Assembly: GCA_029532625.1 (NCBI GenBank)
Contig: JARFXM010000007.1
Location: 1,302,001 to 1,366,000 of the forward strand
Direction: 5' to 3'
From: Lomentospora prolificans
Lineage: Eukaryota > Ascomycota > Sordariomycetes > Microascales > Microascaceae
Length of the DNA stretch: 64,000 nucleotides
This document shows positions 22,406-32,382 of the stretch, piece after piece. Made by a program: the position numbers and the translations under genes. Position 1 is the stretch's first letter. Each line of letters opens with the position of its first letter. The notes below the pieces were generated by a model. The model had not been told where the DNA came from. It saw nothing but the letters and a program-made list of their open reading frames with translations, and made no database searches.

Positions 22406-25319
22406 TTATCTCCTCGGCGTAGCTGTATCGGAGAATTAATACCCATCAATGCTTGTGAAACGAGGGTACCAATATAGACGACGGGAACCCACCATTGACG
22501 AGTTGTCGCTGCTTATTGAGCCAACTCCTAGGCGCATCGTTTCTCCTCTGCAGCACCACATTATTGCTCTGTAGCCTGCTCGAGAGGTCATACCAGGCCG
22601 ATGTAATGAGGCTGATCTCGCGCTGAAGGTTCTTGATGGTTTGTTCGGCAGCAGCCTTTTCCTAAAAGGGTAAAAATATTAGTGATAAAAGGCGGGAGGA
22701 TTTGGAAAAGTAGCAAAGACTTACCTTTTGCGACGCGGATCCGCCGCCGGACAGAGCGGATTTGAGCTTTCGCTGGAGCTCGTATTTCTCCTGCTCAGAC
22801 TTCGCAAGTTGCTGCAAAGAAAACGTAAACGTTAATAATCCGCTTCGACATACAATAATTCTCTTCTTAACTCATTGTGTGGAGGACGAAAGGCGCGCAC
22901 CCGCACGGCACATCTGGAGTAAAATCCAACTACTTTTCGTTTCGTCGTCGACGTGGATGTGTCGGTGCTTGGCTGAGTGCGGGGTGGCTGGTGGGGTGCG
23001 TGGGCTATTGGTAAAGGAAGAGTAGTATCTTACCTCTTGCCGTTCCTTGAGTCTCTCACGGAGCTTCTGAATCTTTTCCGTGGATTTGTTAACCTCCTCG
23101 GCAATGGCTTCATCGTTGATGTTCTTAGCGTCGACAGGGGCCTGGCCGCTCTTCAACTCCTCGTTTTCTTTGTGTAGCTTATCTTTCGCAACATAGGCAT
23201 CAAGGAGCTGCGACTTGTTTAGCTCGTTATCGGCTTCGAGTGCCTTTACGCGCGCGCGGAGGGCGTCAAGCTCTTCCCGTAGGGATGCAGAGACAAGTGT
23301 GTCGGTAGACTTGAGCTCTTCAAGTGCCTCAGTGCCATCCTTCGAGACTGCGGAGAGCTCTGTTCTCGCCATGAGAAGGTCGCGCTCATGATCGGAGAGC
23401 TGGGCCTGCAACTCGGCGGCGCGCTGAGCTTCGCGCTTGAGGTCTGTGTTAGCCTGGAGAAGTTGTGTGCGCAACTCATTGAAAGCGCGAGTTCTGTAGA
23501 AATCTTCATTTAGCAGGTGATGGGAGAGTTTAGAGAGCGTCTCGTCTATGCGATGTACTGACCCTTCACCGGCGGCGTCGTTGACGAGCGCAGAAAGCTG
23601 ATCCTGCGCGACGGAGTGCCGCTCCACAATCTCAGCGTACTTGTTTCGCAACTCATTGTACTTGCGCTGTTCCTCTTCTAGGTCGGAGCGGAGCTGTGAC
23701 GTTTCTCCGGAACCAAGTCCTCGCTTAAGAAGAGCATTTTCAGCCTTTAGCCTATTGAGTTCCAGAGCGAGAGCGCCTTGCGGCTGTGAGGTACCCTCGA
23801 GCTCTTCCTCGAGGGAGACCGGGGCAGCACCGGGGTGTTCGGTGGTGGTTGATAAGCCCGCTTGCTCCTGGAGTTCAGCGATGAAGCGCTCGTCGTTTGA
23901 TCGCATCTCGGTGAGGCGCGTAATCTGGTCCATGAGATCTAGATTCGAGTCTTCGAGGGCCTTCTTCTTGGTGCCGAGGATGAAGATTGATTCTTCGGCC
24001 TGCGCATGGGCTGAACGGAGCTCTGAGATGGTTCGCTCGAGCAACGCGTTTTTCTGGACTACCTTATCATACTCTTGAGACTTCTTTAATAATTGGTCCT
24101 TTTCAAACCGGAGGTTCTGTACTTCGATGGCGATATTCTGCTGCTGTTCGAGCTTCTGTCTGTATCTTTCGGCCGCATTCGCTTTCCTGGAAAGCTCGTC
24201 GTTTCGATGTCTCAGCTCCCTAAGTTCATCTTCTAGCTGTTCCGCTCGCTCCGTCTTCTGGGTTAGTGTGGTGACTTGGCTCTGCAACCTGGTCTTCGTG
24301 AGACGGTCATCTTCAGCTTGCGCCTCTTGGTTAGTAATGAGCTCCTCTTGTTCCTTGATCTTGTGCTGGAGATTCTTAATAACATGAGAATCGGAGGCGC
24401 CGTCTTGAGTTGCCTTTCGCAACACGTCTAATTCCCGCTGGAGCTTGATTTCTTGGAGCTGTAGGGCATCAAAGCTCTCCTGTAGGTGTTCTAACCTCGT
24501 GATAGTGTCGGCAGCTTGCTTCTTGGCCGAGTCGAGTTGATTGATAAGATAGGCCCGCTCTGCCTCAAAAGCTAACCCAGCATCTCTAGACTCCATAGCC
24601 TCTTCCAGCGTCTCCTCGTCGTTACCCATCTCACCCATTCTAGAATCTCTTTCCTCTTTTATTGCGATAATTACCTGCTGAATCTCACGCATGGTTGGTG
24701 TATCAAAGCTGCCGGGCTCTTGGAGCCTCCCCACGTATTTGGCGGGATCGGGGCCGAGGAAGGCAACCGCGACCATAGCGGCGACCAGCTGGTGGAAGAA
24801 GCGAGTTAGTGCTGTGTTGTATGCAGAGCCACTTTGTCCAAGCGAGAAGGCATTTCGTACCTTTCCTACGGTCTCATGTGTTGGCTGCTCATCGAGGGTA
24901 TGGACATCGCTTCGCTTAGAGAGGAATTCGAGCTCCGGGCAGTGGCTATGGATATATCTAAAGAGAGCCTTATGAATCCCTATAAGGGTCTTTTTCTTGA
25001 CGAGCCATTTGGGCGTCGCAGACGTGGGCTGTTGGTCGAGCTCGGTTGGGTCGAATTCTGGGTCAATGTCTTGGAGCACTTGTGCGAGGATCACGCCGTC
25101 GGCGAGGTCATCGAAGCTATGGGCGGTCTGGGCATTCGGAAAACCATTATTGACCTGCCAGAGCAACGGGCCAGTTCCCGTTGCCGTTAGTACATGTTCA
25201 TCGTGTCCTCCATTCCCACCATCATCTAGGTCACGCTCAAGGCGCTCCTTCTCAATTGTTATGTAGCATTCACATACCCATTTTAACAGCGCGTCCTGCG
25301 CGCTCTGGCTGAAAGGCAT
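22406..25319 (-). CDS. hookA: HookA-like dynein adaptor
   Basis: Four exons on the minus strand (25319-23034, 22811-22725, 22661-22493, 22422-22406) encode 852 residues. I chose the ATG at 25319 (MPFSQSAQDALLKWV); the longer frame upstream has no ATG. Residues 1 to about 165 form the Hook/calponin-like domain that contacts dynein light intermediate chain. From about residue 230 the protein is almost all coiled coil, followed by a C-terminal cargo-binding segment (ITSAWYDLSSRLQSNN, then SWLNKQRQLVN). Hook adaptors couple dynein-dynactin to early endosomes in filamentous fungi. The last coding exon is only 17 nt and supplies ATPRR plus the stop; splicing GTGGGT (22492) to GATACAG joins it in frame. 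Without that splice the protein would end in an unrelated 12-residue tail. Confidence 0.9.
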
Positions 25320-27303
25320 GGCGACCGCCGGGTGCTTCTGCACGGGTACTGACAGGTGCGGCAATCTTAATCGGTGAGTCGTTTCAGATGAGTGAAACCT
25401 CCGGGATAGAGGGGATCTTTTATCGACGACGGCGACAGCCGCGCCAGCAAGGTAAGGTTGGCAGAGTTAGCTGTAGGCGTCGAAGCCGATATCGAGGGCA
25501 GGGTGAGGGAAAGATTCGAGAGGTGGGAAACGAAGGCCGTTTGCTTGGGTTGGGGTGAAGTCAAGTCGTAATAGTGGTAGTTTGAAGCTCGGTCTCGGGA
25601 TTACTGGTGCGGGTCCCACTGCGCCGGTGCCCAATGCAGGTGCGTCTGCCAGCCAATGCCTGCCAACAAATGCGAGTGGGCGTGCAATGTGCTGCAGGCA
25701 AGCTGTGAGTTGAAGACTAGAAGCACTAAATTCGGGGATCGGATGAAGAACCTAAGCGTATTTTAATGGGCAGTCCCGGGGTGATAAGGGGTGTAGCAAG
25801 ATAGCCCGCCTGGACGAGGTAGGAGATCGGAATCATTAATATTGTGTGGATTTCAGTCTTGTTTCATTGTCATCCTGGTGGGTTTGTTCGCGTCGGCTAC
25901 GGGCACAGGAACAGGTACATCATCAAAGACGCATTGTCTAGAAGCGACCCGACCCCAGGTTTTGTTCCCATTAATCCATGCTCGCACTAATACCTGTCCT
26001 TGTCTACTTCGGGTGCGCAAGTGTTGACGACGAGTAGAAAGGTCAAATGTCTTTAAGCCTCAGGTTGACCAAAGTTTAAACTCTCTTTGATGGGCTTGAC
26101 CGCATTTTGACCGACTCTCAATGTTGAATAGCAATGCCTCCAAAACCGACCAAAACTCTGTGTTACCCTCATCCTGCATTATCTTCAACGGTTTCTGAGA
26201 TACAGGAGACGACGAGACCGGTTTGAATGAATTCTAGAAAGTCTCCTCGCTGCAGGGTCTTGATGCAAACTTTGGTTCGCATCAGCCCGTTATTACCCTG
26301 CTCTAACCTGCATAAATCCCGCCCACGCGAGTCTGTAACGCAGGGATCAACCGCGGGACACGCGCCGCTGGCAATATCAAATTACAGGAACGGCGCCCCT
26401 GGGGCTCTCTGTGTACTCTGGGCACGCTTTTTGTGGGCGGGGACCCATTCCATCGCTTGCTTTGGCCAGCAATTCTCCACTATTTACTTCTTCCTCTATC
26501 AGTTTTGAAACTCGTGCAATGGAACGTCATCTTGTAAAGAGGGGGGACAAGAAATTCGGTATTAGAGAACTGAGGGAAACAGCATCTTTCGACTTCTCTT
26601 TCGTCTTCTTTCCGCCATCGATCGACGATTTGCTCCACTAATCTTTGGCTTGTTCAGCGACAGCTGCAACATTGGCTTCGTTTGCACCCGACTCGTACTA
26701 GCGCTGGCCCTCTCCAATCCTCAGTGCTACTGCTCGTGACGTGCACCGTGCTCTTCTGCTACTCTAGAATCCGTGTGGAGGTACACTTCGGTCGAACTCT
26801 GCTCGTGCCCACCCGTGATGGTCTCGGCTGTTCGCCCACCACCTAAACCTAGGCAACAGGATAAAAGATCCACCACCCCTCGTGGCCACTTCTCAGGATG
26901 GTTTACAACTACGCAGCGCTACTTCTTGCCAGCCACGAGTAAACGTGTCTGGTGCATTTTTTCGGTTACGTCACTTGAAGGGCAGTCATGGCAGGACTAG
27001 GTTGATGCGGTCAAGAGAAAGAACACATTCCATTCCATTTCTAACTAGAGAACAATATGCTTTCGCTGAACGCCGAGAGGAGGTAGAAAGGAGAAAAGAA
27101 GAAAACAAAATCCCAAAGTGGTATCCATCCTGATCGCCATTTGACCGTCCGCCTATGTTGCGTCCGTCCTCAGGGCCAGTCCTCCAGGGAAAGCCGGCCG
27201 GTCGGAGGATTTTCGTGTTCTCGTGCATCCAATTCGTAAACTGGATGGCGTGATATCGCTTGTGGACGCCTCATACGGGCTAGATAATTCATCAACCTGA
27301 CAA
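25320..27303. other. Intergenic, upstream of hookA
   Basis: About 2 kb holds the hookA promoter and the 3' flank of the I9-inhibitor gene. A 65-codon minus-strand frame at 25367-25564 begins with TTG, not ATG, so it is not a good upstream ORF. Nothing else was recognised. Confidence 0.5.
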
Positions 27304-27704
27304 TTAATTGGTGATGCTGACCCGCTGGTCTTCCTCGACGGTGATATAGTTGCCCCCCCACTTTTGGATGGTGTCCACCACATCGGAGGAGACGACGGCA
27401 TGGAAGCCGCTACGGAAATGTTAGAACTCAAACCCAACCAGGACCAGACGAAATGTAGACCGTATCTCCATAGCCACAGTGGGGTCTATAAGCACAGCTA
27501 TAGGGAGCAAACATACTTGATAAACTTGAACTCGTGGGTAATTTTGCCGCCCGCCTTGTGGATCGCGTCCTTGGCCTGATCGATAAGGCTGTTGACACTG
27601 GGCGCATCGCGGTTATAGGTGACGAGGACGGACTTCTCAACGCCAACGGAGAGAACGCCGGGAGCGAGGGCAAGAGCACCGGCGAGGATGGCGAAAGGCT
27701 TCAT
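27304..27704 (-). CDS. Secreted peptidase-inhibitor-I9-like protein
   Basis: Two exons (27704-27517 and 27409-27304) encode 97 residues. The intron donor is GTATGT and the acceptor CCGTAG. Residues 1-19 form a signal peptide (MKPFAILAGALALAPGVLS). The rest resembles the I9 fold found in subtilisin propeptides and in the yeast proteinase B inhibitor Pbi2: KSVLVTYNRDAPS, GGKITHEFKFINGFHAVV, and a C-terminal strand VEEDQRVSITN. Stand-alone I9 proteins inhibit subtilisin-like proteases or act as chaperones for them. The signal peptide, absent from Pbi2, suggests secretion or entry to the vacuolar route. No protease domain follows, so it is not a truncated subtilisin exon: the stop is followed by non-coding sequence. 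Start choice follows the signal peptide; the longer upstream frame lacks an ATG. Confidence 0.82.
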
Positions 27705-28344
27705 TTTGGAAAGGGTGGCGGGGGAAAGGGTACGTTCGCGGTAGCTGTGCAGAGCGGTCGGTGAGGGTTCCGGATATCGTTTAATCACGAGTTCCCCAAA
27801 AGCGAGCTTGCGAAATCGTTCAGGATATGCGCTTCGGAGGGTTGGAAGACTCGGACGTCTATTTGCAAGAATGAAGTTGGGATGAAATACAGGATGACGC
27901 TGCGATCTGGGTTGGTCGTGGTCTCCTTAAGCACCTGCCTCAGATAGACACCGGAACTTGCCGTTTCGGGATTCGTCCAATCACGCCACATTGACCACAC
28001 CCAGCATTCACTCCACAGTCACCTGCCTAAATCGTTAAGGGCCTTTGTTCAATAATTTGGCTTGCGATACTATATCAGCACCACGAGGTTACAGCTCTGG
28101 TCCAGTTCTACTCTATTGAGAAAAGCGAACAGGTTCTTTACAGGATGTAGTATTTGATCATCTAATCTGTGGGTATATTTAGAGCATTTGAATTATAATC
28201 CTGCGCCAGAACGACTCCTACAGATCGAAAGTGCCTGCTCTGCACTATAGGCAGGCTAAGGATCTCTGCATTCAAGTGTTGATGGCAGAATGTAAGTTTG
28301 TGCAAGAGACCTGTGAAAGTGAAAACGTGCAGGGAAAGGTTACA
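27705..28344. other. Intergenic spacer
   Basis: The I9-gene promoter and the 3' flank of the next minus-strand gene lie here. No further feature was seen. Confidence 0.5.
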
Positions 28345-29172
28345 TCAGCTCTTTGCAGTGCTTGGCCGGCTCTCTGTCTCCCCCCAGATGTCTTTGCTCT
28401 CTTGCTCCACCGCTTTCATTGCGACAGCTACCTCGCCGAGCTTTGCTACAACGTCAAGTACGCCTTGGTTGACTCGCTGAAAGTATTGATCATTCGCCTC
28501 TCTCCTCTTCCGAGCCAGTAAAATGTCCACCTCCGTCTCCTCCTCAAGCTTCGCCTCAAGACGTTCCACGCCAGCCCCGCTGCTCCCCGGTCGTGCAGCG
28601 CTATTTGACCCCGCAGTCTTGAAAGTATCTGCTCCTTCACCTCCTGCCTTGGCCGAGTCAACTAGCCCGGTACCCTTTAGCTTGCGCAGCTCCTCGGTGC
28701 CAGCTGCTCTTCCAGTCTCCTTCACCGTCTCAATAACCTCGTCAGCCTCGCTGCGAGCCCAAGCCTGGGCTAATGTTATCTGCGCAGCTCTTAGCTCGGC
28801 GAGCTTGCGGTCATGATCTGGGCCAAACACATGAGTGCCTCCAGACGCCGAGAGTTCCACCTCTTCTAGCGTCGCCTGCATCTCGGCCCATAGAGCGTCG
28901 GTTCTATCACCGCTACGGGTGCTGTCGCCAGTTTTGAGGCCTCGAATGGGTCGACCAGATATAGAGGGGACAAGAGATCCACTTGCGGGGGTGGCACTTC
29001 GCTGCGCTGTTGTTTGGCTAGCTAGAGCAACTGTCCTGGCTGACGCTGGGGCCGGGGCCCCAGGGACCAATATGCCCGGGAGCGTCACATGGGAGGCCGA
29101 GGGAGACGGGTGAAGGAAGAGGCTTGGAGGAGGGTTGCGCTGTTTTCCCTTGCTCTTTGGTTGTTGAGACAT
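28345..29172 (-). CDS. Conserved fungal protein of unknown function
   Basis: A single exon of 275 residues starting at MSQQPKSKGKQRNPPP (ATG at 29172; the longer frame starts with TTG). The first 95 residues are Pro/Ser/Ala-rich and probably disordered. A helical core follows (LWAEMQATLEEVELSASGG, then DRKLAELRAAQITLAQAWARSE), then a Gly/Ala linker, then a C-terminal coiled-coil helix from about residue 205 (EVDILLARKRREANDQYF). The pattern looks like an uncharacterised family I have seen in filamentous fungi, possibly the one called DUF5315, but I cannot confirm it. Two helices flanking a linker could suit a subunit of a small coiled-coil complex; this is speculation. It is transcribed divergently from rps23 about 600 bp away. 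Confidence 0.7.
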   Translation of the reverse strand: MSQQPKSKGKQRNPPPSLFLHPSPSASHVTLPGILVPGAPAPASARTVALASQTTAQRSATPASGSLVPSISGRPIRGLKTGDSTRSGDRTDALWAEMQATLEEVELSASGGTHVFGPDHDRKLAELRAAQITLAQAWARSEADEVIETVKETGRAAGTEELRKLKGTGLVDSAKAGGEGADTFKTAGSNSAARPGSSGAGVERLEAKLEEETEVDILLARKRREANDQYFQRVNQGVLDVVAKLGEVAVAMKAVEQESKDIWGETESRPSTAKS

Positions 29173-29770
29173 GGCTACATTTTGAGCCAATGTTGTTTGC
29201 CTTGTACAGAGCCAAGGGGGTTGTGCAGGTCGAAGACCACATTGAATGGTGCTGAGGTCAAATTGATGGGTCCCACATTTTTAGGGACAAGTCACTTGTA
29301 GCTTGCTGAGTAACCCGAAGCTTTCATCGGGTTTTTGATTGGTTCAGGGGTTTGCTTGATGGAAAAGAGTTGGTCCGATCCGAGGCCTGCTTGGGCCTCA
29401 GGCAATTAGAGGCTAGCCCCGCCAATATTTTCCATAGGGTTTTTCGTGTGCCCTACCAAAATTCCCGTGACAAGAGAGGTCAAATCTGGTGGCCGCTACA
29501 TCCACTTAACTTTTCCCCCTCGATCTATCCAACAGCCACCCATCCAACCCATCACCACGAGTTTCGCAGGATAAACCGGTATGTATTAAACCATTTCATC
29601 ATTGATGCCTTGATTTCACGCAGCATTGTGATTTCCTCAATCCACGAAAGCCGTTCAAGCGCGATCGCTGCCGACGAACCATCTCCACCTTTCGCCTTGA
29701 CCGATCACACTTTGCAAAAAATCTACATATCCCTTCAGTCGCTGACCGATTTTGATCTCTCACAGCAAAC
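29173..29770. promoter_or_regulatory. Shared promoter with an rps23 5'-UTR intron
   Basis: About 600 bp separates two divergent start codons. Near rps23 a 5'-UTR intron is visible: donor GTATGT at 29579 and acceptor CTCACAG ending at 29765, five bases before the ATG. 5'-UTR introns just before the start are common in ribosomal-protein genes. No ATG lies in the short leader just upstream of the donor. Confidence 0.55.
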
Positions 29771-30307
29771 ATGCCTCGTGGTCTCAACTCCGCCCGAAAG
29801 CTGCGGACTAACCGCAAGGACCAGAAATGGGCCGACCTTGCCTACAAGAAGCGAGCTCTTGGAACCGCCTACAAATCCTCGCCCTTCGGTGGTTCTTCCC
29901 ACGCCAAGGGAATTGTTCTCGAGAAGATTGGCGTCGAGGCCAAGCAGCCTAACTCCGCTATCCGAAAGTGTGTCCGTGTGAAGCTCATCAAGAACGGAAA
30001 GAACGTTACTGCTTTCGGTACGCTGATCCCTTTACCGCCCTCGAATCCCCGACCTTAAAAGCCCAGAGAAGTGGAGATGGACGTGTTCTTTTTACAAGAA
30101 ACTCATACTAACGGATCGTCCCATTTAGTCCCCAACGACGGTTGTCTTAACTTCGTTGACGAGAACGACGAGGTCCTCCTTGCCGGTTTCGGTCGCAAGG
30201 GCAAGGCCAAGGGTGATATTCCCGGTGTCCGATTCAAGGTTGTCAAGGTCTCTGGTGTCGGTCTGCTCGCTCTATGGAAGGAGAAGAAGGAGAAGCCCAG
30301 GTCGTAA
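29771..30307 (+). CDS. rps23: 40S ribosomal protein uS12 (Rps23)
   Basis: Two exons (29771-30017, 30129-30307) give 141 residues, nearly identical in kind to yeast Rps23. The protein sits at the decoding centre of the small subunit. The decoding loop [13 protein letters not shown], with the proline that is hydroxylated in other eukaryotes, is intact, as are [18 protein letters not shown] and the terminal KEKKEKPRS. The intron splits the Val codon in TAFVPNDG. The protein begins [11 protein letters not shown], whereas the yeast form begins with four extra residues before PRG (MGKGKPRG). I see no ATG or exon that would add them, so the shorter N-terminus is probably real. Confidence 0.95.
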
Positions 30308-30526
30308 ACGAAGAGAAAAGGAATGAACGTGTCCATTTTGAGGAGTCATGGGTTGGTTTTCATCGGCATTCTCGGCAAAGGGTGTCTAGAAAAAATATAA
30401 CACGATTGATGTTTTGATCACAAACATCGACGTACTTTTCCGCCACGGCTTCAGATTTCCAATTGTGCCTCTATTGGTCTAATTAGGAGTTTTCTTTAGA
30501 TACAATGTTGTACAGTCTAACTTGGT

Positions 30527-31777
30527 CTATGCCGCTATAGGCACGGCCTCTTTCTCCTCGCGTTTCACATATCGTACAAGATAATCCGCTGCCAACCCTA
30601 AGCTGATGGCTCCACCAGTGATCCAACAACCGTTAACAAACCACCACCAGCAGTCCTTGACACTCTTCAGGTTGACCTTGCGAATCATGTAGCCGAGGGT
30701 CACCATTGCCCCACCACAGCTACCCACGAAGTAGAGAGGACCAGCACCGGACGCAACTCCGGCCGCCGCCAACAGACCGACTTGTACAAGGCCAAGCCCT
30801 GTGAGGACACGCTTCGTCTCGGCATCATGCTTGACAGCCATGCTCTTGATTCCAGCCTTGACATCGTCTTTGCGATCCATATGGGCGTAGATCATATCAT
30901 AGAGGATGGTCCAAGCAATATTAGACGCGTACAAACAGCTAGCCGCGGTGAGGGCGGAGGAGTTTGAGAGAAGGTCGACACCAAGGGCAGGGAAGCCCAT
31001 AATGGCGCCCCAAGAGAATGTTAAGCCTAGAACGGCCTGAGGATAGTAGGTCACTCGCTTCGCAAGCGGGTATGTAGAGACCAGCAGTAGGCTAGGGATA
31101 CCGTAGTAGAGGCACGATGTCGGGAACTGCAAAAGAATTCCAAGGCCCGCAAGGAGTTGGAACCCAGTGTAAACAAGCCCCTTGAATGGGGTTATGGCAC
31201 CGCGCGCAATTGGACGGAATTTCGTCCTCGTCACATGAGGATCCAGGTTCCTATCCCAAAGATCATTGATGCTGCAGCCCGCTCCACGCATGATGAGAGC
31301 ACCGGAGAAGAACAGCGCTGTCGTTCCAACCACAGCCGCCGGGGATGCCATGGGCGCCGCCATAGGAGCGGCCATGAGCGTAGAGAAAAGGCATGGGAAA
31401 AAAAGATAATGCGTGCCCGCGGGCTTGTCGAGACGGATCAACTCGGCGTAGGGGACCCAGGATTTGGGCAGGTAGGATAGTAGACCGGTCGTGGGGGGCT
31501 TATACACATCTACCGAGGAGCCGGCATCTAGTACCGGCGTAGGATCGAGGATCGCAATGGGGTTTATCTTGGTTGACAGAGCATGCTTGGTCGAGTGGAA
31601 ATTCGCCTTCTGTTGTGGGGGTTGGTTCGGGGATTGGGATCCACTTCTCGCGAGGACAACGACAGATGGTCGGATAGTAGAAATCGGGTTGCTTGTAGGA
31701 ACAACGGAACGGACACCATGAGTGAACCGCGAAGAGTACCACCGGTGTGAATATTGGGTAACGCTGGCGAGCCGCAT
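30527..31777 (-). CDS. coq2: 4-hydroxybenzoate polyprenyltransferase (Coq2), mitochondrial
   Basis: A single exon of 416 residues starting at MRLASVTQYSHRWYSS; the longer frame upstream starts with TTG. The N-terminus is an Arg/Ser-rich mitochondrial presequence. The UbiA-type core carries both Asp-rich Mg/prenyl-diphosphate motifs: NDLWDRNLD at residues 171-179 and DMIYAHMDRKDD at about 294-305, with multiple hydrophobic helices between and after. The enzyme attaches the polyprenyl chain to 4-hydroxybenzoate in the inner membrane, an early committed step of ubiquinone synthesis. It converges with rps23 (about 220 bp apart) and diverges from the JmjC gene. A repeated Ala-Pro-Met patch (MAAPMAAPMAS) sits in a loop. 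Confidence 0.93.
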   Translation of the reverse strand: MRLASVTQYSHRWYSSRFTHGVRSVVPTSNPISTIRPSVVVLARSGSQSPNQPPQQKANFHSTKHALSTKINPIAILDPTPVLDAGSSVDVYKPPTTGLLSYLPKSWVPYAELIRLDKPAGTHYLFFPCLFSTLMAAPMAAPMASPAAVVGTTALFFSGALIMRGAGCSINDLWDRNLDPHVTRTKFRPIARGAITPFKGLVYTGFQLLAGLGILLQFPTSCLYYGIPSLLLVSTYPLAKRVTYYPQAVLGLTFSWGAIMGFPALGVDLLSNSSALTAASCLYASNIAWTILYDMIYAHMDRKDDVKAGIKSMAVKHDAETKRVLTGLGLVQVGLLAAAGVASGAGPLYFVGSCGGAMVTLGYMIRKVNLKSVKDCWWWFVNGCWITGGAISLGLAADYLVRYVKREEKEAVPIAA

Positions 31778-32382
31778 GGTGTATCGTGAGGTTGAGCTGA
31801 GGAAGGGCTTTTTCTCTCTCTCCAAGGTTCCCGACCCTCTATTTGGCGACAAAAGAGCGAGCCAGATCGCCCTTCTCGAAGATTAACCGAAGTCTCTAAG
31901 ACAAACGCATACCAAGAAGGCTTTGGCCAAGCCAATTGGCGAGCTTGTAATTCCGAAGTCGCGACCGCGTCCGGGATTTAGCGTGCCTGGGATTTTTCCT
32001 ATGTTGGACATCAAGCGTAGAAGTGGAAGCTGTGACTTAGACCCTTGAAAGAGGCTAGAAATTCCAGGTTTGAATGACTAAGCACAACTCGGAGTCTTTA
32101 CAGGTCGCTTTTAGACCTCTCCGTTGGCGTCGCGTCTTGTCCAGCTTTAATTCAAGATAAGTTACAACTGGTAGTATACGAAGTATGCTTCCCGTTTTCC
32201 CAAGAAACGCTGCCCTCGAGCCTTGTCCATTCGGCAATATGCGGCTCAAAAACCGCTTATTATAGCCAAGCTTCTCGAAGTGTCTCTAATCCGAACCCAG
32301 ACTATGACTTGGCGAAGGCGTTCTCCCAAGCTTTGCTCTCAACTTCACTTCAAGACGCCTCAACGATTCGCGAACAGCAAGC
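31778..32382. promoter_or_regulatory. Divergent promoter interval, coq2 / JmjC gene
   Basis: About 600 bp lies between the two start codons. No clear TATA element or other motif was found. Confidence 0.45.

Noticed and set aside
25367..25564. Possible upstream ORF of hookA
   Set aside because: It opens with TTG, has no ATG and is followed by a stop before the hookA start.
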